Below are positions 1 through 10,800 of a stretch of 64,000 bases of DNA, one piece after another. The translations under genes were made by a program, and so were the position numbers. Numbering within the stretch: position 1 is the stretch's first letter; each line of letters begins with the position of its first letter. Origin of the DNA: Undaria pinnatifida (taxonomy: Eukaryota; Sar; Phaeophyceae; Laminariales; Alariaceae); contig JABAKD010000012.1 in assembly GCA_012845835.1 (NCBI GenBank), positions 4,200,438 through 4,264,437 of the forward strand. Direction: 5' to 3'. Under the pieces are notes generated by a model, which ran no database searches, had not been told where the DNA came from, and worked only from the letters and a program-made list of their open reading frames with translations.

Positions 1-18
1 TTGAAACTTTAACCTTCC

Positions 19-3000
19 ATGTCAACCGATCAGCGATGTACTCGCTCGCAACGAAATACCCGTCGTGCTGAAATTGCCCGCGAGCGCAGGCGTAGGCGCG
101 CGTGCATTTTAGCGGGGCGGCGCTCACGACGTACCCTTCAAAACGAAACTCGAACGCAGAACACTAATAACATGGAACGTGATCTCCGCAGTAACAACCT
201 GGACAGCGATTCTGAATCAGAGACTGACGTCGTTGTTCAACATTTTAATCGAATGAGAAACCGCATCCCTCGAAGACCCGACCCTAGAGACGTTGCCGCT
301 GCCAATTCCATGGAAGGTTCAGAAGAAAGACTTGGTGTGCAAGCCTTTAATTCCACCAACTTTGAGTATCCACTTGAGGCGTACGAACTAAAATACCCGT
401 GCTTGCTACATGAAAGTAACTATACGTGCCAACACTGTGGGTCTGTGCTATGGAAAGAGGAACGGTCTGGGTCCTATAACTGTTGTAACCGTGGGAGATC
501 TGCCATTCACCGGCTTAAACCTATTCCACAAACATTGTTATCGCTCTTCCAAACCGCACGTTTTCGCGAATCACAAAGGGCATATAACGGGTTATTTAGT
601 TTCACAGCTTTGGGAGCAGGAGGCATAGAAAACCGATCGTGGACTCAAGGAAAACCACCGACAATGCTTACTCTCCATGGTAAAGCATACCATAGAATTT
701 TCGACTTACAGGAGAAGTATCAAAACCAAAATGTTAACAACAGTGCCAGGTTTTACATATTCGATTCCGAATTCGCACAGACAACCTCCTCACAACATTT
801 AGATTCACGGATTGCAGGCACTCTAAGATCCCACGTGAACAGCGAGATTAGGTGGGCTCGAGAATACAGGTCTGCCGTAGACACAATATTAAACACATCA
901 GCGTCAGAGTCCAGTGCGCCTTTTATAGAGTTCAGTGAAGTTAGCAGAGTTAATGATGGACCAGTGTTGGGCGAGAATCCGAGTGCAAATGAAATAGCAG
1001 CTTTAGTGTTTACCTCAGGGAATCAAAATGATGCGCCGCGAGCAGTTATCACCTATCCAAGGAACAGCCCAGATAACAAACCACGCTTCCTGCCGCTTTG
1101 GAGCTCTGCATATGAAACGCTACAGTTCCCCCTGCTGTTTTTGCATGGAGAAGCAGGTTGGAGTAAGGGTAACTACAAAGAGAACCCGCCGTTCAAATCT
1201 AAAACAATGAACCGGTCAAACACCGAAGCCGTAACGTTTCCCTTCTACTGTAGGCAGCGTATTCTTTCGGAGCCGATATTTAAGATTAACTGCCGAATCG
1301 CTCAGGAATGGGTCTGTGATTCTTTGAGCAGAATGGAAGAAGAGCGTTTGAATTTCGTCGAAAATAGTGACATGCAGCATAGGCTTGCTTCCAACCGGTC
1401 CATTCAAGACGCCCAACCTCATGAACAACCCGGTAAATTGCTTCCTGCTTCTCACCCTGGCTCACCTGCCAAGCGTAAAAGTGATACAGAAGACGCTCTA
1501 TGCATCGTGAACAGGCGAGGAAGACCGCATTTGTTCATCACCGTAACTTTCAATGCGGATTGGAAAGAGGTGCAAGAAAATTTGCTGCCAGGACAAAGTG
1601 CTTATGATCGTCCTGATCTATGTTGTCGTGTTTTCAAATTGAAGATGAAAGAAATTATGAAGGTTTTAAAGTCTGGCAAAATTTTTGGCGCTTACGACAG
1701 CCATTTAGCGGTGACGGAATTCCAAAAGAGGGGGTACCCTCACGCTCACATTCTCATGACCTTCAAAAATGCAGGCCCTGATGCCCTAAACGAAATGGAC
1801 AAATGGGTGTGGGCTCAGCTGCCTGACGAAAACATAGCAGGAGGAAAACTACGTGAAAAGGTACTCAAATACATGATACACAAGCCGTGTGGGGCAGTTG
1901 GAAACATGAGTGCTCCATGCATGCAAGTAAACCGTCACACGAACAAAAAGTGTTGTAACAAGTACTTTCCGCAACCATTCAGAAGCATTGCAACCGTCAA
2001 CGACAAAACTGGACGGGCAGAATATACTCGGAGGAAGAACGGTGATAACCCGACCATAAGAATGAGAGTAAACAACCAATGGAAAAGTGTTAGGATAGGA
2101 AACGAGTGGGTGGTGCCGTACAACCCCATGTTGCTCATGATGTTTGACTGCCACATTTGTGTTGATGTCGTCACCGCAACATCATGCGTTAAATACGTGT
2201 TCAAATATTGTCACAAAGGGGACGCGTTTATTCGAGCAAGGATACAGGGCATTACCTCAGAAGTTGAACAATATAGAAAAACGAGGTATATTTCAGCCGC
2301 AGAGGCGACGTGGAGACTATTAGGTTACCATATGGTGGACAGATACCCTGCGGTAACTAAGATTCACGCCCATCTTGAAGGAGAGCAACAAATCACTTAT
2401 CCCAAAAATGCCACCCACGATGATAGACTTGAGATAGCCGCGCAGTCACAGACACACGTGCTCAGGTACTACATGCGACCGAAAAATCCCTGCTTTTCGG
2501 ACTTGACCATTCTAGACTATTACGAGCAATACACTATCACCTCGCCCAAAAAAGATGACCCTCCGCTTGAGTTTGCTCCGCTTGGCAAATACCTCGATGG
2601 ATACAAAAACATCGTTTCCAAACGAAAAAACGACGATCACGTTTGCCGAATTTCGTTTCAGAGTCCAGCGGTGGGAGATCTCTACTACTTGAGGTTGTTA
2701 CTACACACGATTCCAGCCAGGTCGTTCGCAGAATTACGAACAGTGCAAACAGACACAGGCGATCCCGTTGTTCACCCTACTTTTCATGATGCCGCCAGAG
2801 CAAGAGGTCTCATCACGGGAGACGAAGAGTATTCACTATGTATGGAAGAAGCTTCAGTGTTTCAAGTTGCGTCCCAGCTCCGTGCTCTTTTCGTTACGCT
2901 CATTTTAGATGGTGCGCCAGCACCGAAGCTATGGCGTGACTTTAAGGACAACCTCATCGAAGATTTCCTTCTTAGGTTATCCACAGACGATGCCATACAA

Positions 3001-5154
3001 GCTGCCTTGTGTGAAATAGACCTCAAGCTAAACCAGCATGGTAAATGTAACGAACAAGTCAACCTTCCAAAGCCTATGCATCCGCGAACTGAATTTGAAG
3101 GGATGCGTGATGCCTTCGACCCACAAACATGTGCAGAATACGCAGAGCTGCATGAACCGCGACTGACCAGTGAGCAGAGCCACATTTACAAAACAGTCTT
3201 AGACTCAGTTCGAGCCGATAATGGGTGTCCATTTATGATTGATGCGCCCGCCGGAACTGGCAAGACATACACAGAAAAATGTATTTCCGCAAGGTTGAGA
3301 GGTGAAAGAAAGACAGTGCTCATCGTTGCTTCCACCGGCATCGCCGCCTTACAGCTCCCTGGAGGCTGGACCGCGCACTCCATGTTCAAATTACCTATGG
3401 ACGAAGCAATGTCGCCAACCTGCGTATGCAACATAAACACCAACACTCAAAGAGCAGAGCTAATCCGCAAAGCGGACCTCATCATTTGGGACGAGTTACC
3501 TATGACCCACAGATATTGCATTGAGGCCCTCGACAGAACACTTCAAGATCTGATGAAAAACAATAAGCTTTTTGGTGGAAAAACTATTTTGTTCAGTGGA
3601 GATTGGCGCCAAACAGGGCCAATAGTTAAGAACGGCACCGCCACCGATACCGTCGACGCAGCCTTTATTTCTAGCCCCCTATGGAAACACGTTAAACGCA
3701 TGAGACTAACCAAATCGCAACGAGACAAAGATGATCCTCAGTATGCTGCTTTTGTGCGGGCGATAGGCGAGGGTACCCACCCTACACAATCAATCGACGG
3801 CACGGACATGATTGCCTTGAATAACCACAACCTCGATGCCAATGACCACTTCCAGCTCAAATATACAACAAATTTCGATGAGCTCATGAACTTTGTGTAT
3901 CCCAATGTCAATGAACAATCGCGCAACTGGGACAAACGCGCCATATTGGCGACCACCAACAACGCAATTGACCGTTCTAATGAAGCCATATCGGACTTGC
4001 GGCCCGGAGAGTACTGTACATACCTCAGCTCAGATACACTAATAAGTGATGAGACCACGCCTCACACAGCCTTTGCTTCTCCTGAACACCTCCACCAATT
4101 AAACGTGCAAGGTGTCCCTCCCCATGAGCTTTGCCTCAAGTCAGACGGACTTGCGATGATCGTGCGAAATCTCAACTTTTCGGAGGGACTCATCAACGGT
4201 CAAAAATGCGTTGTCCTCGCAGTTTCCCCAAACAGCCGAGTCCTTCAAGTCGAACTTCTCACCGAAACATCGCCCCATCCAATTGTTTTGATTCCACGTA
4301 TAGGCTTTCGTGCGACAGTTGGAAGAAATGGCATCACGTTCATGCGAACACAGTTTCCCATCCGAACTTCATATTCCGTCACGGTGAATCGTTCACAGGG
4401 ACAGACACTTACAAAAATTGGCTTGGACTTGAGATCACCTGCGTTTGGGCATGGTCAACTTTACGTCGCGCTCAGCCGTGCGCAAAATCGCCAGTCAATT
4501 ATGTGCCTTTTACCACAAGAACATATTGTTGACGGCATTCCACACACGGAGAACATTGTATACCCTCCTTTCACCGCTGCCGCCACAGGCCAAGCTGTAA
4601 CACCTCCACCGTATCAACCTCCAAACACCTCGCCTCCTGCGCCCTCCAATGCCTCCTCTCAACCGTCAAGTGACAGCCAAACTCCACCTCCAACATGGAC
4701 AGTCGTCGACGAAATTGGGGATGGAGCATGCGGATTTCGCGGCATAGCACGACGAATATACAACGACCCAAACAGACACTGCCAAGTACGCTCGGAAATA
4801 CTCCAATACATGAACGAAAACCGCAACGACCCTAACTTGCTAAACGCCATTTCCGCTGGCATGAACCATGAACTACTCCAAGCCCTTGGTGAACCGCCAC
4901 AACAGTATACATCATATGACAACTACCTCTCCATCATGTCTCACCCGCGAGCTTACCTTGGTGAGCCAGAAATTTACGCATGCATGCAACGATACAACAT
5001 ACCCATAAACGTTACTATCGGAAACAACCCCCGACCAAATCCTCAAAACGCCGACCCTTCTACCATACACCTGCACTATCAACCACAATCACGTCATTAC
5101 TCTTCCCTAATCCTAAATAACCCTTCCACCGACCATCCGCCTGTCGCAGCATGA
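19..5154 (+). CDS. Helitron transposase: Rep (HUH) - PIF1-like helicase - OTU protease
   Basis: An intact 1711-residue protein starting at ATG 19. A Cys-rich segment near residues 129-160 may bind zinc. The Rep nuclease follows: motif 1 near residues 502-512 (HLFITVTFN), the metal-binding HUH pair His575/His577 in PHAHIL, and the two catalytic tyrosines Tyr726 and Tyr730 in KYVFKY. The helicase part has Walker A GTGKT at 1079-1083, a WDE Walker B motif, and late SF1 motifs (NRSQGQT, YVALSR). The C-terminus is an OTU-type cysteine protease, with DGAC carrying Cys1571 and a candidate catalytic His1693. In Helitrons the Rep nicks and joins single strands and the helicase unwinds the donor; OTU domains are known in some families, role unclear. 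No in-frame stop or frameshift is present, so this copy could be active. Confidence 0.93.
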   Translation: MSTDQRCTRSQRNTRRAEIARERRRRRACILAGRRSRRTLQNETRTQNTNNMERDLRSNNLDSDSESETDVVVQHFNRMRNRIPRRPDPRDVAAANSMEGSEERLGVQAFNSTNFEYPLEAYELKYPCLLHESNYTCQHCGSVLWKEERSGSYNCCNRGRSAIHRLKPIPQTLLSLFQTARFRESQRAYNGLFSFTALGAGGIENRSWTQGKPPTMLTLHGKAYHRIFDLQEKYQNQNVNNSARFYIFDSEFAQTTSSQHLDSRIAGTLRSHVNSEIRWAREYRSAVDTILNTSASESSAPFIEFSEVSRVNDGPVLGENPSANEIAALVFTSGNQNDAPRAVITYPRNSPDNKPRFLPLWSSAYETLQFPLLFLHGEAGWSKGNYKENPPFKSKTMNRSNTEAVTFPFYCRQRILSEPIFKINCRIAQEWVCDSLSRMEEERLNFVENSDMQHRLASNRSIQDAQPHEQPGKLLPASHPGSPAKRKSDTEDALCIVNRRGRPHLFITVTFNADWKEVQENLLPGQSAYDRPDLCCRVFKLKMKEIMKVLKSGKIFGAYDSHLAVTEFQKRGYPHAHILMTFKNAGPDALNEMDKWVWAQLPDENIAGGKLREKVLKYMIHKPCGAVGNMSAPCMQVNRHTNKKCCNKYFPQPFRSIATVNDKTGRAEYTRRKNGDNPTIRMRVNNQWKSVRIGNEWVVPYNPMLLMMFDCHICVDVVTATSCVKYVFKYCHKGDAFIRARIQGITSEVEQYRKTRYISAAEATWRLLGYHMVDRYPAVTKIHAHLEGEQQITYPKNATHDDRLEIAAQSQTHVLRYYMRPKNPCFSDLTILDYYEQYTITSPKKDDPPLEFAPLGKYLDGYKNIVSKRKNDDHVCRISFQSPAVGDLYYLRLLLHTIPARSFAELRTVQTDTGDPVVHPTFHDAARARGLITGDEEYSLCMEEASVFQVASQLRALFVTLILDGAPAPKLWRDFKDNLIEDFLLRLSTDDAIQAALCEIDLKLNQHGKCNEQVNLPKPMHPRTEFEGMRDAFDPQTCAEYAELHEPRLTSEQSHIYKTVLDSVRADNGCPFMIDAPAGTGKTYTEKCISARLRGERKTVLIVASTGIAALQLPGGWTAHSMFKLPMDEAMSPTCVCNINTNTQRAELIRKADLIIWDELPMTHRYCIEALDRTLQDLMKNNKLFGGKTILFSGDWRQTGPIVKNGTATDTVDAAFISSPLWKHVKRMRLTKSQRDKDDPQYAAFVRAIGEGTHPTQSIDGTDMIALNNHNLDANDHFQLKYTTNFDELMNFVYPNVNEQSRNWDKRAILATTNNAIDRSNEAISDLRPGEYCTYLSSDTLISDETTPHTAFASPEHLHQLNVQGVPPHELCLKSDGLAMIVRNLNFSEGLINGQKCVVLAVSPNSRVLQVELLTETSPHPIVLIPRIGFRATVGRNGITFMRTQFPIRTSYSVTVNRSQGQTLTKIGLDLRSPAFGHGQLYVALSRAQNRQSIMCLLPQEHIVDGIPHTENIVYPPFTAAATGQAVTPPPYQPPNTSPPAPSNASSQPSSDSQTPPPTWTVVDEIGDGACGFRGIARRIYNDPNRHCQVRSEILQYMNENRNDPNLLNAISAGMNHELLQALGEPPQQYTSYDNYLSIMSHPRAYLGEPEIYACMQRYNIPINVTIGNNPRPNPQNADPSTIHLHYQPQSRHYSSLILNNPSTDHPPVAA

Positions 5155-5390
5155 CCGCGCCGCCAACGCGCCAGCGCCGGTGGTTCGCCTCTATGATCGT
5201 CCCTGACGACCTTCACCACTTCTTCGACCCACACTTCGAGCGCTCCCTCATTGCGGACGCAGAGCAAGAGGCCACCGGCGACACCCGGCAGCAAGTCGAA
5301 GATGATGCCAACTTCGAAGCGGAACTTCAAGACTACTACTCAACGTCCTTCCAGTGGCACATCAAAATGTGCCAATGTAGCCGTCCATGA
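5151..5390 (+). CDS. Small overlapping reading frame downstream of the Helitron transposase
   Basis: A 79-residue acidic reading frame whose ATG overlaps the transposase stop codon (ATGA at 5151-5154). The product is rich in Asp, Glu and Gln with no motif I recognise. It is preserved without change in the right-hand copy (7598-7837), but the arms are so similar that this says little about selection. It could be translated by termination-reinitiation, be part of a transposase isoform, or be chance. No function is assigned. Confidence 0.35.
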   Translation: MTAPPTRQRRWFASMIVPDDLHHFFDPHFERSLIADAEQEATGDTRQQVEDDANFEAELQDYYSTSFQWHIKMCQCSRP

Positions 5391-5620
5391 TAACTGTCGA
5401 CCCCAAGTTACTCGTGGGGCCAGGTGTATATTTCGTGTATATATGTCAGTAGCCGCGGACACGCTCAGTCTCGTGCTAATTATTTCCCGCGGCATTGTCA
5501 GTAGTAAGTCTTCATTTTTTCAGCCATTCTGTACATGGTAGCCGGCGAGTACATATTAGCGGCCACCGTGGCATTTTGTCTAACCCTAAATAGTGAGTCT
5601 TCATTTTTTCAGTGCCGAGT

Positions 5621-6013
5621 TTGCGCGTGCGCCGCGCCGGCATACTGTCTGTTTTTTCCCGTTGTCAGCCAAGTATGTAGTCTCAGCTTTCGTAGCATCA
5701 AATTGTAAGTAGGGAGTCTTCATTTTTGCGGTGCCGAGTTTGCGCCAACCTCTTCATAGCCATGTCTGTTATGCGAACGTCTTTGAGTGGGTGAAGAGTT
5801 CGAGTTGCAATGCATCTGGCTACCCCGGCATACTGTCTGTTTTTTCCCGGTGTCAGCCAAGTATGTAGTCTCAGCTTTCGTAGCATCAAATTGTAAGTAG
5901 GGAGTCTTCATTTTTGCGGTGCCGAGTTTGCGCCAACCTCTTCATAGCCATGTCTGTTATGCGAACGTCTTTGAGTGGGTGAAGAGTTCGAGTTGCAATG
6001 CATCTGGCTACCC
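5621..6013 (+). repeat. Internal tandem repeat in the Helitron 3' region (left copy)
   Basis: A unit of about 184-187 bp is repeated roughly twice, with shared blocks beginning near 5637 and 5824 and near 5715 and 5899. Shorter pieces, such as the phrase GAGTCTTCATTTTT, recur on both sides (about 5510, 5600 and 6100). The region has no supported gene. Subterminal repeats of this kind are common in non-coding parts of Helitrons. Confidence 0.8.
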
Positions 6014-6203
6014 TGTCCCCATTTTGTAAGTAGTCACATCCGTTTTTCGCTGCCATACTGTACATGATTGCCGGTATTAGTGGCCACGTCGCATTTGGTC
6101 ACAGAGTCTTCATGATTGCAGTACCAAGTCTTATTTTTTCAGTGCCCAGTTTGCGCCAACCTCTTCATAGCCATATCGTCTGAAAGAGGGTGTCTTTATT
6201 TTT

Positions 6204-6351
6204 GGACATATTCCATATTCCACTGCGTCCTTATTTTCAGTTTGTTCTGGGGATCACGCCCCATCAACAAATAATACATACCGAGTAGTATTTCCTTTTC
6301 CTCCATTTCGGCCCGCTGTATTTTCAGTTTCTTCTGGGGATCACGCCCCAT
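6204..6351. repeat. Extra block present only in the left Helitron arm
   Basis: About 136 bp here have no partner in the right arm. The block contains two copies of a short unit ending in GGGGATCACGCCCCATCA, each with a small GGGG/CCCC inverted repeat, and duplicates the phrase CGGCCCGCTGT. The right arm looks like a product of deletions between these direct repeats, although insertion into the left arm is also possible. Confidence 0.75.
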
Positions 6352-6467
6352 CATCTCGGCCCGCTGTCATTCCACACTCAACACTCCCACCCTTGGTATG
6401 CAGGCGTACTCCTGCTGTGGAACCAACCAGCATCACCGCACATCTTTTACAGTAAACAGTAACCCGG

Positions 6468-6499
6468 AGGACGGGGGGGCCGACAGGCCCCCCACGTCC
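6468..6499 (+). other. 3' subterminal hairpin of the left Helitron
   Basis: GGACG and a G-run ending in CC pair with GG, a C-run and CGTCC around the loop GACA (6482-6485). This gives about 13 base pairs with one bulge, ending 15 bp before the inferred element end at 6514. Rolling-circle transposons use such a hairpin to signal termination of strand transfer. Confidence 0.8.
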
Positions 6500-6514
6500 G
6501 GACACCCTTGTATT

Positions 6515-6609
6515 ATAGTCTACAGGAGTAAGTACCAGGTACCAGGGTATGCCACAGGAATTTCAAAAAATATATAGATCAAGACTACTAACTATGAAAA
6601 AATTATTCG
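6515..6609. other. 95-bp unique spacer between the two Helitron 3' ends
   Basis: This is the only part of the palindrome without a mirror partner. It is AT-rich and includes a TATATA stretch near 6571-6576. It should be the original host DNA between two convergent insertions, or the turn-around point of an inverted duplication. No gene is present. Confidence 0.75.
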
Positions 6610-6624
6610 AATACAAGGGTGTCC

Positions 6625-6656
6625 GGACGTGGGGGGCCTGTCGGCCCCCCCGTCCT
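6625..6656 (-). other. 3' subterminal hairpin of the right Helitron
   Basis: Exact mirror of the hairpin at 6468-6499, with the same stem and loop, lying 15 bp inside the inferred 3' limit (6610) of the minus-strand element. Confidence 0.8.
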
Positions 6657-6974
6657 CCGGGTTACTGTTTACTGTAAAAGATGTGCGGTGATGCTGGTTG
6701 GTTCCACAGCAGGAGTACGCCTGCATACCAAGGGTGGGAGTGTTGAGTGTGGAATGACAGCGGGCCGAGATGGAGGAAAAGGAAAAAAATAAAGACACCC
6801 TCTTTCAGACGATATGGCTATGAAGAGGTTGGCGCAAACTGGGCACTGAAAAAATAAGACTTGGTACTGCAATCATGAAGACTCTGTGACCAAATGCGAC
6901 GTGGCCACTAATACCGGCAATCATGTACAGTATGGCAGCGAAAAACGGATGTGACTACTTACAAAATGGGGACA

Positions 6975-7367
6975 GGGTAGCCAGATGCATTGCAACTCGA
7001 ACTCTTCACCCACTCAAAGACGTTCGCATAACAGACATGGCTATGAAGAGGTTGGCGCAAACTCGGCACCGCAAAAATGAAGACTCCCTACTTACAATTT
7101 GATGCTACGAAAGCTGAGACTACATACTTGGCTGACACCGGGAAAAAACAGACAGTATGCCGGGGTAGCCAGATGCATTGCAACTCGAACTCTTCACCCA
7201 CTCAAAGACGTTCGCATAACAGACATGGCTATGAAGAGGTTGGCGCAAACTCGGCACCGCAAAAATGAAGACTCCCTACTTACAATTTGATGCTACGAAA
7301 GCTGAGACTACATACTTGGCTGACAACGGGAAAAAACAGACAGTATGCCGGCGCGGCGCACGCGCAA
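6975..7367 (-). repeat. Internal tandem repeat in the Helitron 3' region (right copy)
   Basis: Mirror of the roughly 185-bp tandem repeat at 5621-6013. The two arms are almost identical here, so the repeat was already doubled before the palindrome arose, or has been homogenised since. Confidence 0.78.
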
Positions 7368-7597
7368 ACTCGGCACTGAAAAAATGAAGACTCACTATTT
7401 AGGGTTAGACAAAATGCCACGGTGGCCGCTAATATGTACTCGCCGGCTACCATGTACAGAATGGCTGAAAAAATGAAGACTTACTACTGACAATGCCGCG
7501 GGAAATAATTAGCACGAGACTGAGCGTGTCCGCGGCTACTGACATATATACACGAAATATACACCTGGCCCCACGAGTAACTTGGGGTCGACAGTTA

Positions 7598-7837
7598 TCA
7601 TGGACGGCTACATTGGCACATTTTGATGTGCCACTGGAAGGACGTTGAGTAGTAGTCTTGAAGTTCCGCTTCGAAGTTGGCATCATCTTCGACTTGCTGC
7701 CGGGTGTCGCCGGTGGCCTCTTGCTCTGCGTCCGCAATGAGGGAGCGCTCGAAGTGTGGGTCGAAGAAGTGGTGAAGGTCGTCAGGGACGATCATAGAGG
7801 CGAACCACCGGCGCTGGCGCGTTGGCGGCGCGGTCAT
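7598..7837 (-). CDS. Small overlapping reading frame, right Helitron copy
   Basis: Same 79-residue product as at 5151-5390, again overlapping the transposase stop codon by ATGA. No recognisable domain. Confidence 0.3.
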   Translation of the reverse strand: MTAPPTRQRRWFASMIVPDDLHHFFDPHFERSLIADAEQEATGDTRQQVEDDANFEAELQDYYSTSFQWHIKMCQCSRP

Positions 7838-10800
7838 GCTGCGACAGGCGGATGGTCGGTGGAAGGGTTATTTAGGATTAGGGAAGAGTAATGACGTGAT
7901 TGTGGTTGATAGTGCAGGTGTATGGTAGAAGGGTCGGCGTTTTGAGGATTTGGTCGGGGGTTGTTTCCGATAGTAACGTTTATGGGTATGTTGTATCGTT
8001 GCATGCATGCGTAAATTTCTGGCTCACCAAGGTAAGCTCGCGGGTGAGACATGATGGAGAGGTAGTTGTCATATGATGTATACTGTTGTGGCGGTTCACC
8101 AAGGGCTTGGAGTAGTTCATGGTTCATGCCAGCGGAAATGGCGTTTAGCAAGTTAGGGTCGTTGCGGTTTTCGTTCATGTATTGGAGTATTTCCGAGCGT
8201 ACTTGGTAGTGTCTGTTTGGGTCGTTGTATATTCGTCGTGCTATGCCGCGAAATCCGCATGCTCCATCCCCAATTTCGTCGACGACTGTCCATGTTGGAG
8301 GTGGAGTTTGGCTGTCACTTGACGGTTGAGAGGAGGCATTGGAGGGCGCAGGAGGCGAGGTGTTTGGAGGTTGATACGGTGGAGGTGTTACAGCTTGGCC
8401 TGTGGCGGCAGCGGTGAAAGGAGGGTATACAATGTTCTCCGTGTGTGGAATGCCGTCAACAATATGTTCTTGTGGTAAAAGGCACATAATTGACTGGCGA
8501 TTTTGCGCACGGCTGAGCGCGACGTAAAGTTGACCATGCCCAAACGCAGGTGATCTCAAGTCCAAGCCAATTTTTGTAAGTGTCTGTCCCTGTGAACGAT
8601 TCACCGTGACGGAATATGAAGTTCGGATGGGAAACTGTGTTCGCATGAACGTGATGCCATTTCTTCCAACTGTCGCACGAAAGCCTATACGTGGAATCAA
8701 AACAATTGGATGGGGCGATGTTTCGGTGAGAAGTTCGACTTGAAGGACTCGGCTGTTTGGGGAAACTGCGAGGACAACGCATTTTTGACCGTTGATGAGT
8801 CCCTCCGAAAAGTTGAGATTTCGCACGATCATCGCAAGTCCGTCTGACTTGAGGCAAAGCTCATGGGGAGGGACACCTTGCACGTTTAATTGGTGGAGGT
8901 GTTCAGGAGAAGCAAAGGCTGTGTGAGGCGTGGTCTCATCACTTATTAGTGTATCTGAGCTGAGGTATGTACAGTACTCTCCGGGCCGCAAGTCCGATAT
9001 GGCTTCATTAGAACGGTCAATTGCGTTGTTGGTGGTCGCCAATATGGCGCGTTTGTCCCAGTTGCGCGATTGTTCATTGACATTGGGATACACAAAGTTC
9101 ATGAGCTCATCGAAATTTGTTGTATATTTGAGCTGGAAGTGGTCATTGGCATCGAGGTTGTGGTTATTCAAGGCAATCATGTCCGTGCCGTCGATTGATT
9201 GTGTAGGGTGGGTACCCTCGCCTATCGCCCGCACAAAAGCAGCATACTGAGGATCATCTTTGTCTCGTTGCGATTTGGTTAGTCTCATGCGTTTAACGTG
9301 TTTCCATAGGGGGCTAGAAATAAAGGCTGCGTCGACGGTATCGGTGGCGGTGCCGTTCTTAACTATTGGCCCTGTTTGGCGCCAATCTCCACTGAACAAA
9401 ATAGTTTTTCCACCAAAAAGCTTATTGTTTTTCATCAGATCTTGAAGTGTTCTGTCGAGGGCCTCAATGCAATATCTGTGGGTCATAGGTAACTCGTCCC
9501 AAATGATGAGGTCCGCTTTGCGGATTAGCTCTGCTCTTTGAGTGTTGGTGTTTATGTTGCATACGCAGGTTGGCGACATTGCTTCGTCCATAGGTAATTT
9601 GAACATGGAGTGCGCGGTCCAGCCTCCAGGGAGCTGTAAGGCGGCGATGCCGGTGGAAGCAACGATGAGCACTGTCTTTCTTTCACCTCTCAACCTTGCG
9701 GAAATACATTTTTCTGTGTATGTCTTGCCAGTTCCGGCGGGCGCATCAATCATAAATGGACACCCATTATCGGCTCGAACTGAGTCTAAGACTGTTTTGT
9801 AAATGTGGCTCTGCTCACTGGTCAGTCGCGGTTCATGCAGCTCTGCGTATTCTGCACATGTTTGTGGGTCGAAGGCATCACGCATCCTTTCAAATTCAGT
9901 TCGCGGATGCATAGGCTTTGGAAGGTTGACTTGTTCGTTACATTTACCATGCTGGTTTAGCTTGAGGTCTATTTCACACAAGGCAGCTTGTATGGCATCG
10001 TCTGTGGATAACCTAAGAAGGAAATCTTCGATGAGGTTGTCCTTAAAGTCACGCCATAGCTTCGGTGCTGGCGCACCATCTAAAATGAGCGTAACGAAAA
10101 GAGCACGGAGCTGGGACGCAACTTGAAACACTGAAGCTTCTTCCATACATAGTGAATACTCTTCGTCTCCCGTGATGAGACCTCTTGCTCTGGCGGCATC
10201 ATGAAAAGTAGGGTGAACAACGGGATCGCCTGTGTCTGTTTGCACTGTTCGTAATTCTGCGAACGACCTGGCTGGAATCGTGTGTAGTAACAACCTCAAG
10301 TAGTAGAGATCTCCCACCGCTGGACTCTGAAACGAAATTCGGCAAACGTGATCGTCGTTTTTTCGTTTGGAAACGATGTTTTTGTATCCATCGAGGTATT
10401 TGCCAAGCGGAGCAAACTCAAGCGGAGGGTCATCTTTTTTGGGCGAGGTGATAGTGTATTGCTCGTAATAGTCTAGAATGGTCAAGTCCGAAAAGCAGGG
10501 ATTTTTCGGTCGCATGTAGTACCTGAGCACGTGTGTCTGTGACTGCGCGGCTATCTCAAGTCTATCATCGTGGGTGGCATTTTTGGGATAAGTGATTTGT
10601 TGCTCTCCTTCAAGATGGGCGTGAATCTTAGTTACCGCAGGGTATCTGTCCACCATATGGTAACCTAATAGTCTCCACGTCGCCTCTGCGGCTGAAATAT
10701 ACCTCGTTTTTCTATATTGTTCAACTTCTGAGGTAATGCCCTGTATCCTTGCTCGAATAAACGCGTCCCCTTTGTGACAATATTTGAACACGTATTTAAC

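Larger units (their letters stand above)
1..6514 (+). mobile_element. Autonomous Helitron, left copy (5' end off window)
   Basis: The element contains the Rep-helicase-OTU gene (19-5154), a small overlapping reading frame (5151-5390), about 1.1 kb of non-coding sequence with internal tandem repeats, and a strong hairpin close to its 3' limit (6468-6499). Helitrons are known to transpose by rolling-circle replication using an HUH Rep nuclease and a PIF1-family helicase, and to carry a 3' subterminal hairpin. The 3' limit at 6514 is inferred from where homology with the right copy ends. The 5' terminus cannot be seen. I see no terminal CTRR at 6514, so the element may belong to the Helentron/Helitron2 branch, whose ends differ; this is unproven. 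Confidence 0.85.
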
